Assembly (NCBI GenBank): GCA_028224375.1
Contig: JAOIVW010000004.1
Location: 62,001 to 126,000 of the forward strand
Source: Hellea sp.
Lineage (GTDB): Bacteria; Pseudomonadota; Alphaproteobacteria; Caulobacterales; Maricaulaceae
Length of the DNA stretch: 64,000 nt
Direction of reading: 5' to 3'
This document shows, one piece after another, positions 45,164-53,816 of the stretch (the first letter of the stretch is position 1; the number at the start of each line of letters is the position of its first letter). The notes beneath the pieces are model-generated. The model was not told the origin of the DNA. It made no database searches and worked only from the letters and a program-made list of their open reading frames with translations. Made by a program: the position numbers and the translations under genes.

Positions 45164-46638
45164 AAATGCCCGCTATGAATTTACGCCGCACCTATCTCAT
45201 CGCTCGCCGCGATTATCTCGGCTATGTGAAGACTTGGGGCTTTTGGATTTCGTTCTGTTTGCCGTTCGTCATTGGCGGAATTATTATCGCGGTTAATCTG
45301 GCTGGGGTCAGTGTTTCGCCTACGCGCTATGAAACTATTTTAGACGAAACAGGTCAGCATGCTTCCGCGATTTTACAATCTGAGCAAGACAAACAAAAAC
45401 AATTGATGGCCGATATACTCAACGGGATGGGAGAAACGCTTCTTAGTGAGGCCGATGCTGAAACCTTAGCGAATACCATCGAAAGCCAAGATATTGAGGC
45501 AGGAAAAGCTTACCTCGAAACAAAGGTACCTGGCACAACAAAACGAATGAAAGCTCTGGATTCAAAGATGATCTTTATCGATCCTCCGGCCAATGATCTG
45601 AACGCCCTTAAAGCCTATATGCGCGGGGAGAAAATGGCGCAATATAATGGTAAAGATGTGAAGTTGAACGGCGTTTTACATATTTATAATGATGGAACGC
45701 TAACGGCGAATTATTGGTCGCCCAATGTGACGGATAACCCTGTGCGCAGTCTAGCAAGAAATTACTTTCGCGATGTATCTATCGATAATTATTTGACGAC
45801 AGGGGGACTTGACCGCGAGGGATATGATACCGCTCGAGATAATCGTATTAAAATTGAAGCTTTTGATCCAACCAAGAAAGAAACCGCTGACGGCAAGGGA
45901 CAAGAAGTAACGTCCAAAGACCGCATTCCGTACATTGTTGCTTTTGTCCTTTCCATGTTTCTTTGGATGACGGTCTTTTCCGGCGCTTATATGTTGCTGA
46001 CATCTATGCTCGAAGAGAAGATGAATAAGCTGCTTGAGATGATGCTGGCGACAACACGCTTTTCAGAGATTATTCTGGGCAAGCTCTTAGGCGTGGCGCT
46101 TCTGACACTTACAGCTCTTTTGCCATATATTATTATGGGAATTGTCGGCGTTATTGGCGCTATAATATTTGGGCCATCCGACCTGGCGCAGGGTTTGATA
46201 ACAGCCTTCTCGGCCAAGATGATTATATTCTTCACGATTTTTCTGGTTTTAGGATATATCTTTTACGGGTCCCTCTTTATCTCGCTAGGGGCTTTGGCAG
46301 AATCTATGCAAGATGCAAATACTCTCTCGACGCCGATTATGTTCGTCTTAATGGGCGCTGTATTTATTGTACCCATAGGCCTGACCTCGCCCGATAGTCC
46401 GCTACTGATTTTCGCCAGCTGGTTCCCGCTCTCCTCGCCCTTTGCAATGATTATGCGATTGCCGTCTGATCCCCCGCTTTGGCAATTACTGACCTCTGTC
46501 GGTTTATTAGCGGCTGTAACCTTTGGAGTCATTTTGCTGTCAGGCCGTATTTTCCGCTATGGCGTCCTGTCCGGCGCAGGCGTGAAGGGCGCGACGGATT
46601 GGTTCAAGCGCACGATATTACGCCGCAAGACAGGCTAA
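45160..46638 (+). CDS. ABC-2 type permease (NatB-like)
   Basis: The 492-residue membrane protein has one N-terminal helix (about 28-46), a large extracytoplasmic domain of about 200 residues and five to six C-terminal helices. SMLEEKMNKLLEMMLATTRF and SEIILGKLLGVALLTLTA match the ABC-2 permease pattern of NatB. Together with the preceding ATPase it should form an exporter; Na+ is a possible but unproven substrate. Confidence 0.88.
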   Translation: MKMPAMNLRRTYLIARRDYLGYVKTWGFWISFCLPFVIGGIIIAVNLAGVSVSPTRYETILDETGQHASAILQSEQDKQKQLMADILNGMGETLLSEADAETLANTIESQDIEAGKAYLETKVPGTTKRMKALDSKMIFIDPPANDLNALKAYMRGEKMAQYNGKDVKLNGVLHIYNDGTLTANYWSPNVTDNPVRSLARNYFRDVSIDNYLTTGGLDREGYDTARDNRIKIEAFDPTKKETADGKGQEVTSKDRIPYIVAFVLSMFLWMTVFSGAYMLLTSMLEEKMNKLLEMMLATTRFSEIILGKLLGVALLTLTALLPYIIMGIVGVIGAIIFGPSDLAQGLITAFSAKMIIFFTIFLVLGYIFYGSLFISLGALAESMQDANTLSTPIMFVLMGAVFIVPIGLTSPDSPLLIFASWFPLSSPFAMIMRLPSDPPLWQLLTSVGLLAAVTFGVILLSGRIFRYGVLSGAGVKGATDWFKRTILRRKTG

Positions 46639-46660
46639 AATTTTTAGGCTATAAGGCGTT

Positions 46661-47332
46661 ATGACTGATGCTTCGCAGAAAGCCCGCGCGGAAATTTTAG
46701 CCGCCATGTTGCCCCAAGCCGCCTTTGATGGCTGGACGCAAAAGGCCTTGCGGGCTGCTGTTAAAAATACAGACCTACCCAAAGGGGCGGAAGAGCTTTA
46801 TTTTCCCGAAGGCCCACTTGAAGTTATTCGTTTTTGGTCTGAACAGATGAATGCCAAGATTAAGGCTGATTTGGCCGAGCTTGATCAGCCCTCTATGAAA
46901 ATCCGTGATAAAGTCACGGCGGGCGTTTTATCATCACTTTACGCTATCGGACCACATGAAGAAGCGGCGCGGCGCGCCATGTCCCGCATGAGCCTACCGG
47001 ACGCGCTGGGGCAGGGGCCTAAGCAGCTCTGGTCGGCGGCAGACACAATCTGGCGAGCCATTGGCGATACCAGCACGGACGTGAATTACTATTCCAAACG
47101 CACCATATTGGCAGGAGTCATCGCCTCAACCCTGACGGTCTGGTTATCTGATGATGAGCCGCAAAAGCTTAAGGCGCGTAAATTCCTTGATGCGCGTATC
47201 GCAAATGTCATGAGTTTTGAAAAAGCCAAGTGGGATTTTAAGAAACGCACAGCGAATATGCCTAACCCGGCCGAGATTTTGGGTCGTCTGCGTTATGGTG
47301 GCCGCAAAGGAAGACGCCGTCGCCGCGGGTAA
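46661..47332 (+). CDS. COQ9-family protein
   Basis: A 223-residue protein matching alphaproteobacterial COQ9: an N-terminal TetR-like helical part (AFDGWTQKALRAAVKNTDL, ELYFPEGPLEVIRFWSEQ) and the C-terminal lipid-binding domain with DTSTDVNYYSKRTILAGVIASTLTVWL. COQ9 presents ubiquinone intermediates to the COQ7 hydroxylase in mitochondria and bacteria. The N-terminal methionine lies 22 bp after the permease gene. The end is Arg/Gly-rich. Confidence 0.92.
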   Translation: MTDASQKARAEILAAMLPQAAFDGWTQKALRAAVKNTDLPKGAEELYFPEGPLEVIRFWSEQMNAKIKADLAELDQPSMKIRDKVTAGVLSSLYAIGPHEEAARRAMSRMSLPDALGQGPKQLWSAADTIWRAIGDTSTDVNYYSKRTILAGVIASTLTVWLSDDEPQKLKARKFLDARIANVMSFEKAKWDFKKRTANMPNPAEILGRLRYGGRKGRRRRRG

Positions 47333-47402
47333 ATCTTTGAAAAGCTTTCATTTCTCAAAAAAATGGGGATGAAGCAAAAAAAGCACTTGCAGAATTTTAG
47401 CT

Positions 47403-47446
47403 ACTACATATTGTGGGCTTAGCAAATCAGTAACCTATATATGGTT
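47403..47446 (+). promoter_or_regulatory. Putative NrdR box pair upstream of nrdB
   Basis: Two AT-centred imperfect palindromes lie upstream of nrdB: ACTACATATTGTGG (47403-47416) and AACCTATATATGGTT (47432-47446). Their centres are about 30 bp apart, close to three helical turns, as is typical for NrdR box pairs in ribonucleotide reductase promoters. TTGCAG near 47385 could be a -35. This assignment rests on pattern only. Confidence 0.5.
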
Positions 47447-47502
47447 GATTTTCACTTACATTACGATTTTACGAAGCGATTCAGGCTCTGGGAGGCACTA
47501 TC

Positions 47503-48549
47503 ATGGGAAATATGGACTTTATTAAGCAATCAAAGTCAGGACTTTTGATTCCCAGCCATAGTTATAAACCTTTCCGCTATCCCTGGGCTTTTGATTTTTG
47601 GAAGAAGCAGCAGCAAGTTCATTGGATGCCCGAAGAAGTGCCTCTGGGAGAGGACTGCAAAGACTGGGCAACAAACCTCAATGATAATGAGCGTAACTTG
47701 CTGACGCAAATTTTCCGTTTCTTCACCCAATCCGATGTTGAGGTGGGCGGAAATTATATGGAAAACTACATGCCGCTCTTTAAGCCCGTTGAAGTGCGGA
47801 TGATGCTGGCGGCGTTTTCAAATATGGAAACAATTCATATCGCCGCTTATGCGCTGCTGCTTGAGACCATCGGAATGCCTGATTCAGAATTTGGCGCTTT
47901 CATGGAATATGAAGAGATGGCGGCCAAGCATGATTATCTCGGCAAATTCGGCGTTGGGAGTGAGAAAGACATCTTGACCTCTATGGCGGTCTTTGGCGGA
48001 TTTACTGAAGGGCTTCAGCTTTTTGCGTCCTTTGCGATGCTAATGAACTTCCCGCGCCTGAATAAAATGAAGGGCATGGGCCAGATTGTGACGTGGTCTA
48101 TTCGGGATGAGAGCCTTCACTGTGAAGGCATGATCAAAATGTTCCACACATTCGCGGCTGAAACCGGCGCGCTGACGCAATCCGTAAAAGACGACATTGT
48201 TGATTGCTGTAAAACGGTTGTGAAGCTCGAAGATAAGTTCATCGACTTGGCCTTTGAAATGGGCCCCGTCGAAGGCATGACCTCTGAAGATATTAAGCGA
48301 TATATCCGCTACATCGCTGATTGGCGTTTGGGACAGCTAGGTCTGCCGCCTGTTTACGGCATTAAGCATCACCCGTTGCCATGGCTGACGGAAATCTTAA
48401 ATGGTGTTGAGCATGCGAACTTCTTTGAAGCCCGCGCAACTGAATATTCCAAAGGCGCGACAGAAGGCAAATGGCACGGTGATGAAGGTGTCTGGGGTAA
48501 ATTCGAAGACTTGCAGTCTCGTAAGCCGGCAGATTCTCAGCTAAATTAA
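47503..48549 (+). CDS. nrdB: Class I ribonucleotide reductase small subunit
   Basis: The 348-residue R2 subunit houses the diiron-tyrosyl radical cofactor. The core METIHIAAYALLLETIG keeps the ligand pair ExxH and a Tyr seven residues after the Glu, the expected radical residue. Further ligands lie in FMEYEEMAAKHDYL and WSIRDESLHCEGM. The C-terminus supports R1 docking. It makes dNTPs with NrdA, whose gene is not in the window. The ATG at 47503 follows GGGAGG; an ATG nine bases later is possible. A classic terminator follows. Confidence 0.95.
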   Translation: MGNMDFIKQSKSGLLIPSHSYKPFRYPWAFDFWKKQQQVHWMPEEVPLGEDCKDWATNLNDNERNLLTQIFRFFTQSDVEVGGNYMENYMPLFKPVEVRMMLAAFSNMETIHIAAYALLLETIGMPDSEFGAFMEYEEMAAKHDYLGKFGVGSEKDILTSMAVFGGFTEGLQLFASFAMLMNFPRLNKMKGMGQIVTWSIRDESLHCEGMIKMFHTFAAETGALTQSVKDDIVDCCKTVVKLEDKFIDLAFEMGPVEGMTSEDIKRYIRYIADWRLGQLGLPPVYGIKHHPLPWLTEILNGVEHANFFEARATEYSKGATEGKWHGDEGVWGKFEDLQSRKPADSQLN

Positions 48550-48571
48550 CACTGCAAAACTAAGAGATTTA

Positions 48572-48598
48572 AAGGCACCTCGACGGGTGCCTTTTTTT
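48572..48598 (+). terminator. Intrinsic terminator of nrdB
   Basis: AAGGCACC and GGGTGCCTT pair around TCGAC and run into seven Ts. It begins 23 bp after the nrdB stop. Confidence 0.9.
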
Positions 48599-48633
48599 AT
48601 GTCCTCGTAAAAGCACCATGCTATAGGCCCGCT

Positions 48634-49413
48634 ATGGAAAACCGTATAAAAAAATTCGATGGTGTTTTTAACTTCCGTGATTTTGGGGGCTACCAAACCC
48701 AAGATGGAAAAAACATTAAAGCTAACAAGCTATTTCGGTCAGCACATCTTCACAATACGAACGATGCGGATAAGGCGCGTTTGGCCGAGCTTGGAATTGG
48801 ACTGATCGTTGATCTGCGCCATGCACCCGAACGTGATCGCCAACCAACACAATGGCCGGAACAGCAAAGTCCACGTAGATTAACCTATCCAGATCCTGAA
48901 CATGGTGAAAGCGGTAAGGTCGCCCCGCATGAAGCCTTCATGAAACATGATTTGCAAAATCCCGAAGATGCTAGAAATTACATGTTAGGCTCATACGGCA
49001 CGCGGCCACATGATGCCGGCTTTAAACAGATATTTGGCGATACACTCCGCCATATGGCGGCGACGGGAGATCCTATTTTAGTACATTGCGCGGCGGGGAA
49101 AGATCGCACGGGCACGCTTTGTGCTATTATTAAAGGCGCCTTAGGCGTTGATGAAAAAACAATCTATGAAGACTTTATGCTGACAATGACAGCGGTTGAT
49201 ATTGATCAGTTTCTTAAACCTGCCGCGCAGATGTTCACCCAGCGTTATGGCCGCCCCATAGACCCCGAAGCTATCCGCCCCATGTTTGGTGTTGAAGAGG
49301 CTTATTTGCAAAGCTCATTAGATGCGATTGAGGACATGCAAGCTTACATTCATAACCATCTCGGAATTACAGATAAAGAAAAAGCCGCTTTAAAAGCGGC
49401 TTATCTGGAATAA
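48634..49413 (+). CDS. Tyrosine/dual-specificity-type phosphatase (Y_phosphatase3)
   Basis: A 259-residue cytosolic phosphatase. The N-terminal FNFRDFGGYQTQDG and LGIGLIVDLRHAPERDR belong to the family found in bacterial PTP-like enzymes, and the P-loop is VHCAAGKDRTG (Cys and Arg of CX5R at about residues 152 and 158). It would dephosphorylate phosphotyrosine, or a phosphoinositide as in related MptpB-type enzymes. It lies convergent to the tad minor pilin genes, separated by about 10 bp. Confidence 0.9.
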   Translation: MENRIKKFDGVFNFRDFGGYQTQDGKNIKANKLFRSAHLHNTNDADKARLAELGIGLIVDLRHAPERDRQPTQWPEQQSPRRLTYPDPEHGESGKVAPHEAFMKHDLQNPEDARNYMLGSYGTRPHDAGFKQIFGDTLRHMAATGDPILVHCAAGKDRTGTLCAIIKGALGVDEKTIYEDFMLTMTAVDIDQFLKPAAQMFTQRYGRPIDPEAIRPMFGVEEAYLQSSLDAIEDMQAYIHNHLGITDKEKAALKAAYLE

Positions 49414-49422
49414 ACATCAACC

Positions 49423-50079
49423 TTAGCTGACAGTGCCATTTGTTGAGCAGCTCGGTTTACCGCTGATAAAGTCACATTTGTATTTGTTTGAGGGGGTTCC
49501 GCCGTTGGCGTCTTCAATGTCAACATTAGCAGATTTACGCGGCTTAAGCATAAAGGTTTCCTGCAAATCAAAATTTGTTGGCATATAGCGCAGCTTAAGA
49601 GGCTCGTAGTCGTAGAGTACCCGCGCTACAACAATACCTGATGTGCTGCTGAGAATACGTGTATCTAGAGATGAGGCATTAAAAGTTGTTGGAAAGTCCC
49701 CATTCAATGTGGCACGGCCTTTTTCCACAATATCATCATTGCTGTCGCGCGCATAGCTGGAAATCTCAACTTTCACTCTGGGATATGCGCTTTTTGGAAT
49801 GCCCATGACGAGCATCGTCGCGGTCATAATTTCCGTCATTTCGTCAGCGGACACAGTTTCCGATTGCGTGGTTAAGTCGCCAGCGACATTAGCAGAATGA
49901 GAGACTTGGCGATCAACCGAAATGGCTGTGGCAACTTCAGCCATACCGAAATACATGAACAGCATAACGGGCGCGATGAAGGCAAACTCAATAGCTGCGA
50001 TGCCGTCTTTATTTTTTAAGAACGCAGCCGGTGAAGATGACAACAAGCGAGACTTTAGAGATAAAAATTTATTTTTCAT
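49423..50079 (-). CDS. TadE/TadG-like minor pilin protein
   Basis: About 218 residues from the ATG at 50079 (GAGAG upstream); an ATG at 50091 is also possible. After a basic leader it has a prepilin-like segment KDGIAAIEFAFIAPVMLFMY, cleaved by the pilus peptidase at Gly/Ile-Ala, and an extracellular domain with four cysteines near the end. TadE-like minor pseudopilins support Flp pilus assembly. It follows the TadE gene (50093-50689) directly. Confidence 0.82.
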   Translation of the reverse strand: MKNKFLSLKSRLLSSSPAAFLKNKDGIAAIEFAFIAPVMLFMYFGMAEVATAISVDRQVSHSANVAGDLTTQSETVSADEMTEIMTATMLVMGIPKSAYPRVKVEISSYARDSNDDIVEKGRATLNGDFPTTFNASSLDTRILSSTSGIVVARVLYDYEPLKLRYMPTNFDLQETFMLKPRKSANVDIEDANGGTPSNKYKCDFISGKPSCSTNGTVS

Positions 50080-50092
50080 AATGGCTCTCATC

Positions 50093-50689
50093 TTATGTAC
50101 TTGCAGGACATGTGCCGGGATTAGGGAAAGGCTCATTTTTAAAGGCGGTGGTCGCATTTAAAAGACGAATGCCTTTTCCAGGTAGATTTTCCAATCGCGT
50201 TAACTGCGGTGGAAGAACTAATTTGTGGTAATACAGGCCCCGAATAACAACGGGTGCACTCGCGCTAGTATTCGTCCATGCGCCATTAGGGATATCATCG
50301 GTTGAATCCGGATCAGATGGGTCTTCTTCTGGAGGTTCCGGTGGTTCAACAAGAGTAATCTGATTAAAAGTAGTATTGGTAACAACATCAATGCGTAACC
50401 GTTTGTCGCAGTTACCTAAGCCTTGCATATTTTCACATACAAGCGTCTTGAAATTTTCTTGTGTTCCTCCACAGGCTTGAAAATTGCCAGTACGGATTTG
50501 ACGTCCAGCTTCACTTACAGCGTGATTGAGCGTGGAATTAATAAAAAATACGATGGCCAGCTCGAGGATAGCAAAAAGCAGCATGAAAAATGGAATGGCT
50601 AATATAGCAAACTCAATAGCTGCCGTACCTTCACGATTTTTCAGATAGCGCCGCATTCGTCTGAATGAAACTTTTTTTACACGCAGCAT
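50093..50689 (-). CDS. tadE: TadE-family pseudopilin
   Basis: This 198-residue protein has a basic leader, the TadE segment REGTAAIEFAILAIPFFML (about 19-38) with the processing Gly and conserved Glu, then a periplasmic domain with ACGGTQENFKTLVCENM, typical of TadE. It is thought to be a minor pilin processed by CpaA. The gene is separated from the secretin N-domain gene by about 95 bp. Confidence 0.88.
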   Translation of the reverse strand: MLRVKKVSFRRMRRYLKNREGTAAIEFAILAIPFFMLLFAILELAIVFFINSTLNHAVSEAGRQIRTGNFQACGGTQENFKTLVCENMQGLGNCDKRLRIDVVTNTTFNQITLVEPPEPPEEDPSDPDSTDDIPNGAWTNTSASAPVVIRGLYYHKLVLPPQLTRLENLPGKGIRLLNATTAFKNEPFPNPGTCPAST

Positions 50690-50783
50690 AGCTCAATCCC
50701 ATATCCACAATTGTGAGATATTAAGGGGAAGGGGATTAATTTTCAGACAAGAAAAAGCGTTAATATTTAGTTAAATTTGTCTT

Positions 50784-51350
50784 TTACTGGCCCGGAGGGG
50801 CAATGTTAAAGTTAGAGCTTGATGGCCCTCCGCTCAAGCCAGTGGCTTGGTTCGAACTTCCTGTTGGTCCTGATGTAAAGGATTGAGTAGGAATTCCAGA
50901 AGCAACATTATTGCTTATAGTTGTGCTGGTTCCTTGATTTGCCGCCAAGAAGCTTCTGTTATCGCCCAGGACAGGGGCGGGCTGACAATAAGGCGCACAG
51001 CTATAGGTCTCGCGCTCCTTGCCATTATAAATTCTGACGCCACTCGCTGGTAGGGTGTTCACGACCTGAATATCAGCATCCATAATTTTATGACCTGCAG
51101 CATCCAGGACAATCAGATTTGTTTCGCCATAACCGCGTCCGACAACAAAGATTGTGTTGGCAGAGTGTACAGAGACATCCGCGATTTCAGGATTGCCTAT
51201 AACAACGGCTCCTGCATTAGCTGGCAGATAAACAACTTCGGTCTTGTTTAGTTCAACGCTGTAATGACCACCTGGTCCAGCATGCGCAATTGACGGCGTT
51301 ACTGTGACAACGGCCAAAGCCAAAAGTGATTTTAAAGACATAACTCTCAT
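50784..51350 (-). CDS. Stand-alone pilus secretin N-domain (T2SS/T3SS pil_N) protein
   Basis: The 188-residue exported protein has a signal peptide (about 1-24), then VELNKTEVVYLPANAGAVVIGNPEIADV and TIFVVGRGYGETNLIVLDAAGH, the conserved N-terminal domain of CpaC-like secretins. The secretin core is absent; the second half is Ser/Gly/Thr-rich and probably disordered, with a CAPYC pair. The full secretin CpaC is encoded separately on the plus strand, so this may act as an accessory ring protein or pilotin. It is transcribed away from the pilin genes. Confidence 0.83.
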   Translation of the reverse strand: MRVMSLKSLLALAVVTVTPSIAHAGPGGHYSVELNKTEVVYLPANAGAVVIGNPEIADVSVHSANTIFVVGRGYGETNLIVLDAAGHKIMDADIQVVNTLPASGVRIYNGKERETYSCAPYCQPAPVLGDNRSFLAANQGTSTTISNNVASGIPTQSFTSGPTGSSNQATGLSGGPSSSNFNIAPPGQ

Positions 51351-51631
51351 GAGACATACTCCGATATTTCTTTTGGTTTAGAGGAATGTGGTGAACGAAG
51401 GGTTTACAAAATAGGCTATTCCAGCCCAATTCGTGCCTTTTTTGTCATTATATATATATATAAATTTTTTAAGCGCGGGACGATGAATGTTAGCTTGAAA
51501 TTTTTACCACAAGTTTACCATGTTGTTTAAATCGATAGTAACGCGCTGTCTCTATAAGCCTTCATAACAGGGAATATCCTGCTATCGAGGAATTCTCCTC
51601 AAATTAAGACTAGCATACGTGGGAGTCAGTT

Positions 51632-51823
51632 ATGCAAAATTTAGTTACTCGTTTTATTAAAGACGAATCCGGTGCAACAGCCATTGAATATGGTCTGATT
51701 GCAGCTCTTATCTCAGTCGCTCTTATCGCTGGCGCAAAAGCCATCGGTACCGGCCTTGACGACAAGTTCACCAAAGTTTCAAAAGCTATCTCTGGCCAAG
51801 CAGTAAACCAAGGTACACCATAA
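51632..51823 (+). CDS. pilA: Flp-type major pilin, copy 1
   Basis: The 63-residue Flp/PilA prepilin has a short leader MQNLVTRFIKDESG, then the signature ATAIEYGLIAALISVALIAG. Cleavage by the CpaA peptidase is expected after Gly14. The mature peptide is about 49 residues, ending QAVNQGTP. The ATG follows GGGAGTCAG. It is identical in protein to copy 2. A palindrome AATTCGTT-CTA-AACGAATT overlaps the stop, and a terminator lies 27 bp on, so each copy is its own transcription unit. Confidence 0.96.
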   Translation: MQNLVTRFIKDESGATAIEYGLIAALISVALIAGAKAIGTGLDDKFTKVSKAISGQAVNQGTP

Positions 51824-51849
51824 TTCGTTCTAAACGAATTATAAGATTA

Positions 51850-51879
51850 AGCCGCGTCTTCGGACGCGGCTTTTTTTTT
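51850..51879 (+). terminator. Terminator after pilin copy 1
   Basis: AGCCGCGTC-TTCG-GACGCGGCT is a nine-base perfect stem with a stable UUCG loop, followed by eight or more Ts. Confidence 0.93.
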
Positions 51880-52030
51880 GCCTAAAATTTCACTACCAAA
51901 TTAAATACAAAATTTACCATATTGTTTAAATCGATAGTAACGCGCTGTCTCTATGAGTCTTCGTAACAGGGAATATCCTGCTATCGAGGAATTATCCTCA
52001 AACAAAGACTAGCATACGCGGGAGTCAGTT

Positions 52031-52222
52031 ATGCAAAATTTAGTTACTCGTTTTATTAAAGACGAATCCGGTGCAACAGCCATTGAATATGGTCTGATTG
52101 CAGCTCTTATCTCAGTCGCTCTTATCGCTGGCGCAAAAGCCATCGGTACTGGCCTTGACGACAAGTTCACCAAAGTTTCAAAAGCTATCTCTGGCCAAGC
52201 AGTAAACCAAGGTACACCATAA
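52031..52222 (+). CDS. Flp-type major pilin, copy 2
   Basis: Its 63 residues are identical to copy 1 and its DNA differs by one silent change (GGTACT for GGTACC). The same GGGAGTCAG ribosome site and post-stop palindrome are present. Two gene copies may raise pilin supply rather than diversify the fibre. Processing and export are expected to match copy 1. Confidence 0.96.
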   Translation: MQNLVTRFIKDESGATAIEYGLIAALISVALIAGAKAIGTGLDDKFTKVSKAISGQAVNQGTP

Positions 52223-52248
52223 TTCGTTCTAAACGAATTATAAGATTA

Positions 52249-52277
52249 AGCCGCGTCTTCGGACGCGGCTTTTTTTT
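52249..52277 (+). terminator. Terminator after pilin copy 2
   Basis: Same AGCCGCGTC-TTCG-GACGCGGCT hairpin as after copy 1, followed by seven or eight Ts. It insulates the pilin gene from the cpaA operon start. Confidence 0.93.
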
Positions 52278-52352
52278 CCCTAAAATTCTGAAGTGAAACC
52301 CAACATTAACTATAGAGAGTTATCACAGCTCTAAACTATTGGAGCTATAGCT

Positions 52353-52859
52353 ATGTTGCTAACTTTTTTTATTGTCATGGTCTTTGCGGGCACGATGCTG
52401 ACGGCGGCGGCGAAAGATGCAACGTCGATGACCATTCCAAACTGGATCAGCCTCGCCGTCATTGCAGGATTTATTATCGTAACACCTTTTATATGGGCTG
52501 GTTGGGGCGTTTTCTCTCAGCATTTAATTGTGGGTTTGACCTTTTTTGCAGTTGGATTCGCGATGTTCGCCTTTGGATGGTTAGGCGGAGGTGATGCAAA
52601 GCTTATGGCAGCAACTGCCTTATGGTGGCAATGGGATGACGCGGCCATCTATGTCATATACACGACATTCCTAGGCGGAATATTGGCTATTTTACTTGTA
52701 TTCGGGCGGAAATATATACCAGAACGTGTCTTGACGGCACAATGGGCCCATCACTTATTTAGAGATGAAAAGAAAATGCCTTATGGCTTGGCATTGGCCG
52801 GCGGCGCATTGTTGACACTGCCGCAGAGCGATATTTTCCTCAGATCGCTGGGTTTATGA
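52353..52859 (+). CDS. cpaA: Prepilin peptidase CpaA (TadV)
   Basis: A 168-residue A24-family aspartic membrane peptidase. Catalytic Asp residues are in AAAKDATSMTIPNW and GWLGGGDAKLMAA (the GxGD motif). The minimal length without a methyltransferase domain is typical for Flp peptidases. It cleaves the pilin leader at the inner membrane. The ATG is preceded by TTGGAGCTAT. About 110 bp separate it from cpaB. Confidence 0.93.
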   Translation: MLLTFFIVMVFAGTMLTAAAKDATSMTIPNWISLAVIAGFIIVTPFIWAGWGVFSQHLIVGLTFFAVGFAMFAFGWLGGGDAKLMAATALWWQWDDAAIYVIYTTFLGGILAILLVFGRKYIPERVLTAQWAHHLFRDEKKMPYGLALAGGALLTLPQSDIFLRSLGL

Positions 52860-52969
52860 GGGTTTTATCGCTTACGTTAACTATTTCTTTGCATGCAGTT
52901 CCTAAAAATTAACCATGCTTTATCAAATCATCATCTACTGTCGTTTGAAATAAGGCTCTGTGAGGAATA

Positions 52970-53815
52970 ATGGATACCAAAAGACTTATATTGATTGCTG
53001 GCCTCGGCGTTGCGGCATTAGTCGTGTTCACGCAGGCTAAAAAGCTTGGCGCGCCCGCACCTGTGGTCACGGCAAAAGCTCCGGCCCCTATCATTCAAAA
53101 AGTGGAATATGTGAAAGTTCTTGTAGCGGCAAAAAATCTACCGCTGGGTTCACGTCTGAACGAAGCCGCTTTTGAGTGGAAACAATGGCCTGCTGAGGCC
53201 GTAAGCCCCGCTTTTATATCTAACGACCTTCGGCCGAATGCCGATGCAGAACTCTTAAACGCAATTGTTCGCTCTCCAATTGTAGAGGGTGAGCCTATTA
53301 ATGAGGGCAAGCTCGTCAAATCCGGTGAATCCGGTGTTTTGGCCGCACTTTTACGTCCTGGAATGCGTGCTGTTACAACAAGAATTTCAGTTGATACCGC
53401 GGCGGGTGGTTTTATTCAGCCAGGTGATCGTGTTGATGTAATTCTCACGCAATCTGTCCAAAGAACCCGTACTGACGGGAACCAAGGTGCTAATCAGCGC
53501 ATATATATATCTGACACTGTTTTTGAAAATGTCCATGTCTTGGCTATTGATCAAACCTTCTCAACATCGGCGGAAAGCGGAGCGTCAAAAATTGGCTCTA
53601 CTGCCACTTTTGAAATGTCGCAAAAAGATGCTGAACTTCTTCAGCAAGCTGTCGCAAAAGGCGATCTTACACTGACATTACGGGGTATCCGAAACAGCCG
53701 CGCAACCGCACCAACTACAGCGACATTCGACAAAGAAGAAACTGAAGAAAAGCAATCAATTTTAACGGTTTATCGGGGTGGACAACCCCAACAAGTCGCG
53801 ATCAGAGGGAAGTAA
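52970..53815 (+). CDS. cpaB: Pilus assembly protein CpaB (RcpC)
   Basis: A 281-residue protein with an N-terminal helix (about 5-21) and a SAF domain: KVLVAAKNLPLGSRLNEAAF, then PGMRAVTTRISVDTAAGGFIQPGDRVDVIL, as in RcpC/CpaB. It probably binds the secretin and peptidoglycan in the periplasm. The cpaC start lies one base past its stop, so the two are coupled. Confidence 0.93.
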   Translation: MDTKRLILIAGLGVAALVVFTQAKKLGAPAPVVTAKAPAPIIQKVEYVKVLVAAKNLPLGSRLNEAAFEWKQWPAEAVSPAFISNDLRPNADAELLNAIVRSPIVEGEPINEGKLVKSGESGVLAALLRPGMRAVTTRISVDTAAGGFIQPGDRVDVILTQSVQRTRTDGNQGANQRIYISDTVFENVHVLAIDQTFSTSAESGASKIGSTATFEMSQKDAELLQQAVAKGDLTLTLRGIRNSRATAPTTATFDKEETEEKQSILTVYRGGQPQQVAIRGK

Positions 53816-53816
53816 T

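Larger units (their letters stand above)
51512..52289 (+). repeat. Tandem duplication of the pilin unit, about 399-bp period
   Basis: Copies at about 51512-51891 and 51911-52289 include the upstream region, Flp gene, post-stop palindrome and terminator. The coding regions differ by one silent base. The upstream part has only scattered differences, all of which spare the inverted repeats TCGATAG/CTATCGA (51532-51538 with 51582-51588), CAGG/CCTG and GAGGA/TCCTC. The duplication is therefore recent or kept uniform by gene conversion. Confidence 0.9.

Noticed and set aside
51449-51462. TATATATATATATA run upstream of the pilins
   Set aside because: Short AT dinucleotide tract in a promoter region; no further structure seen.
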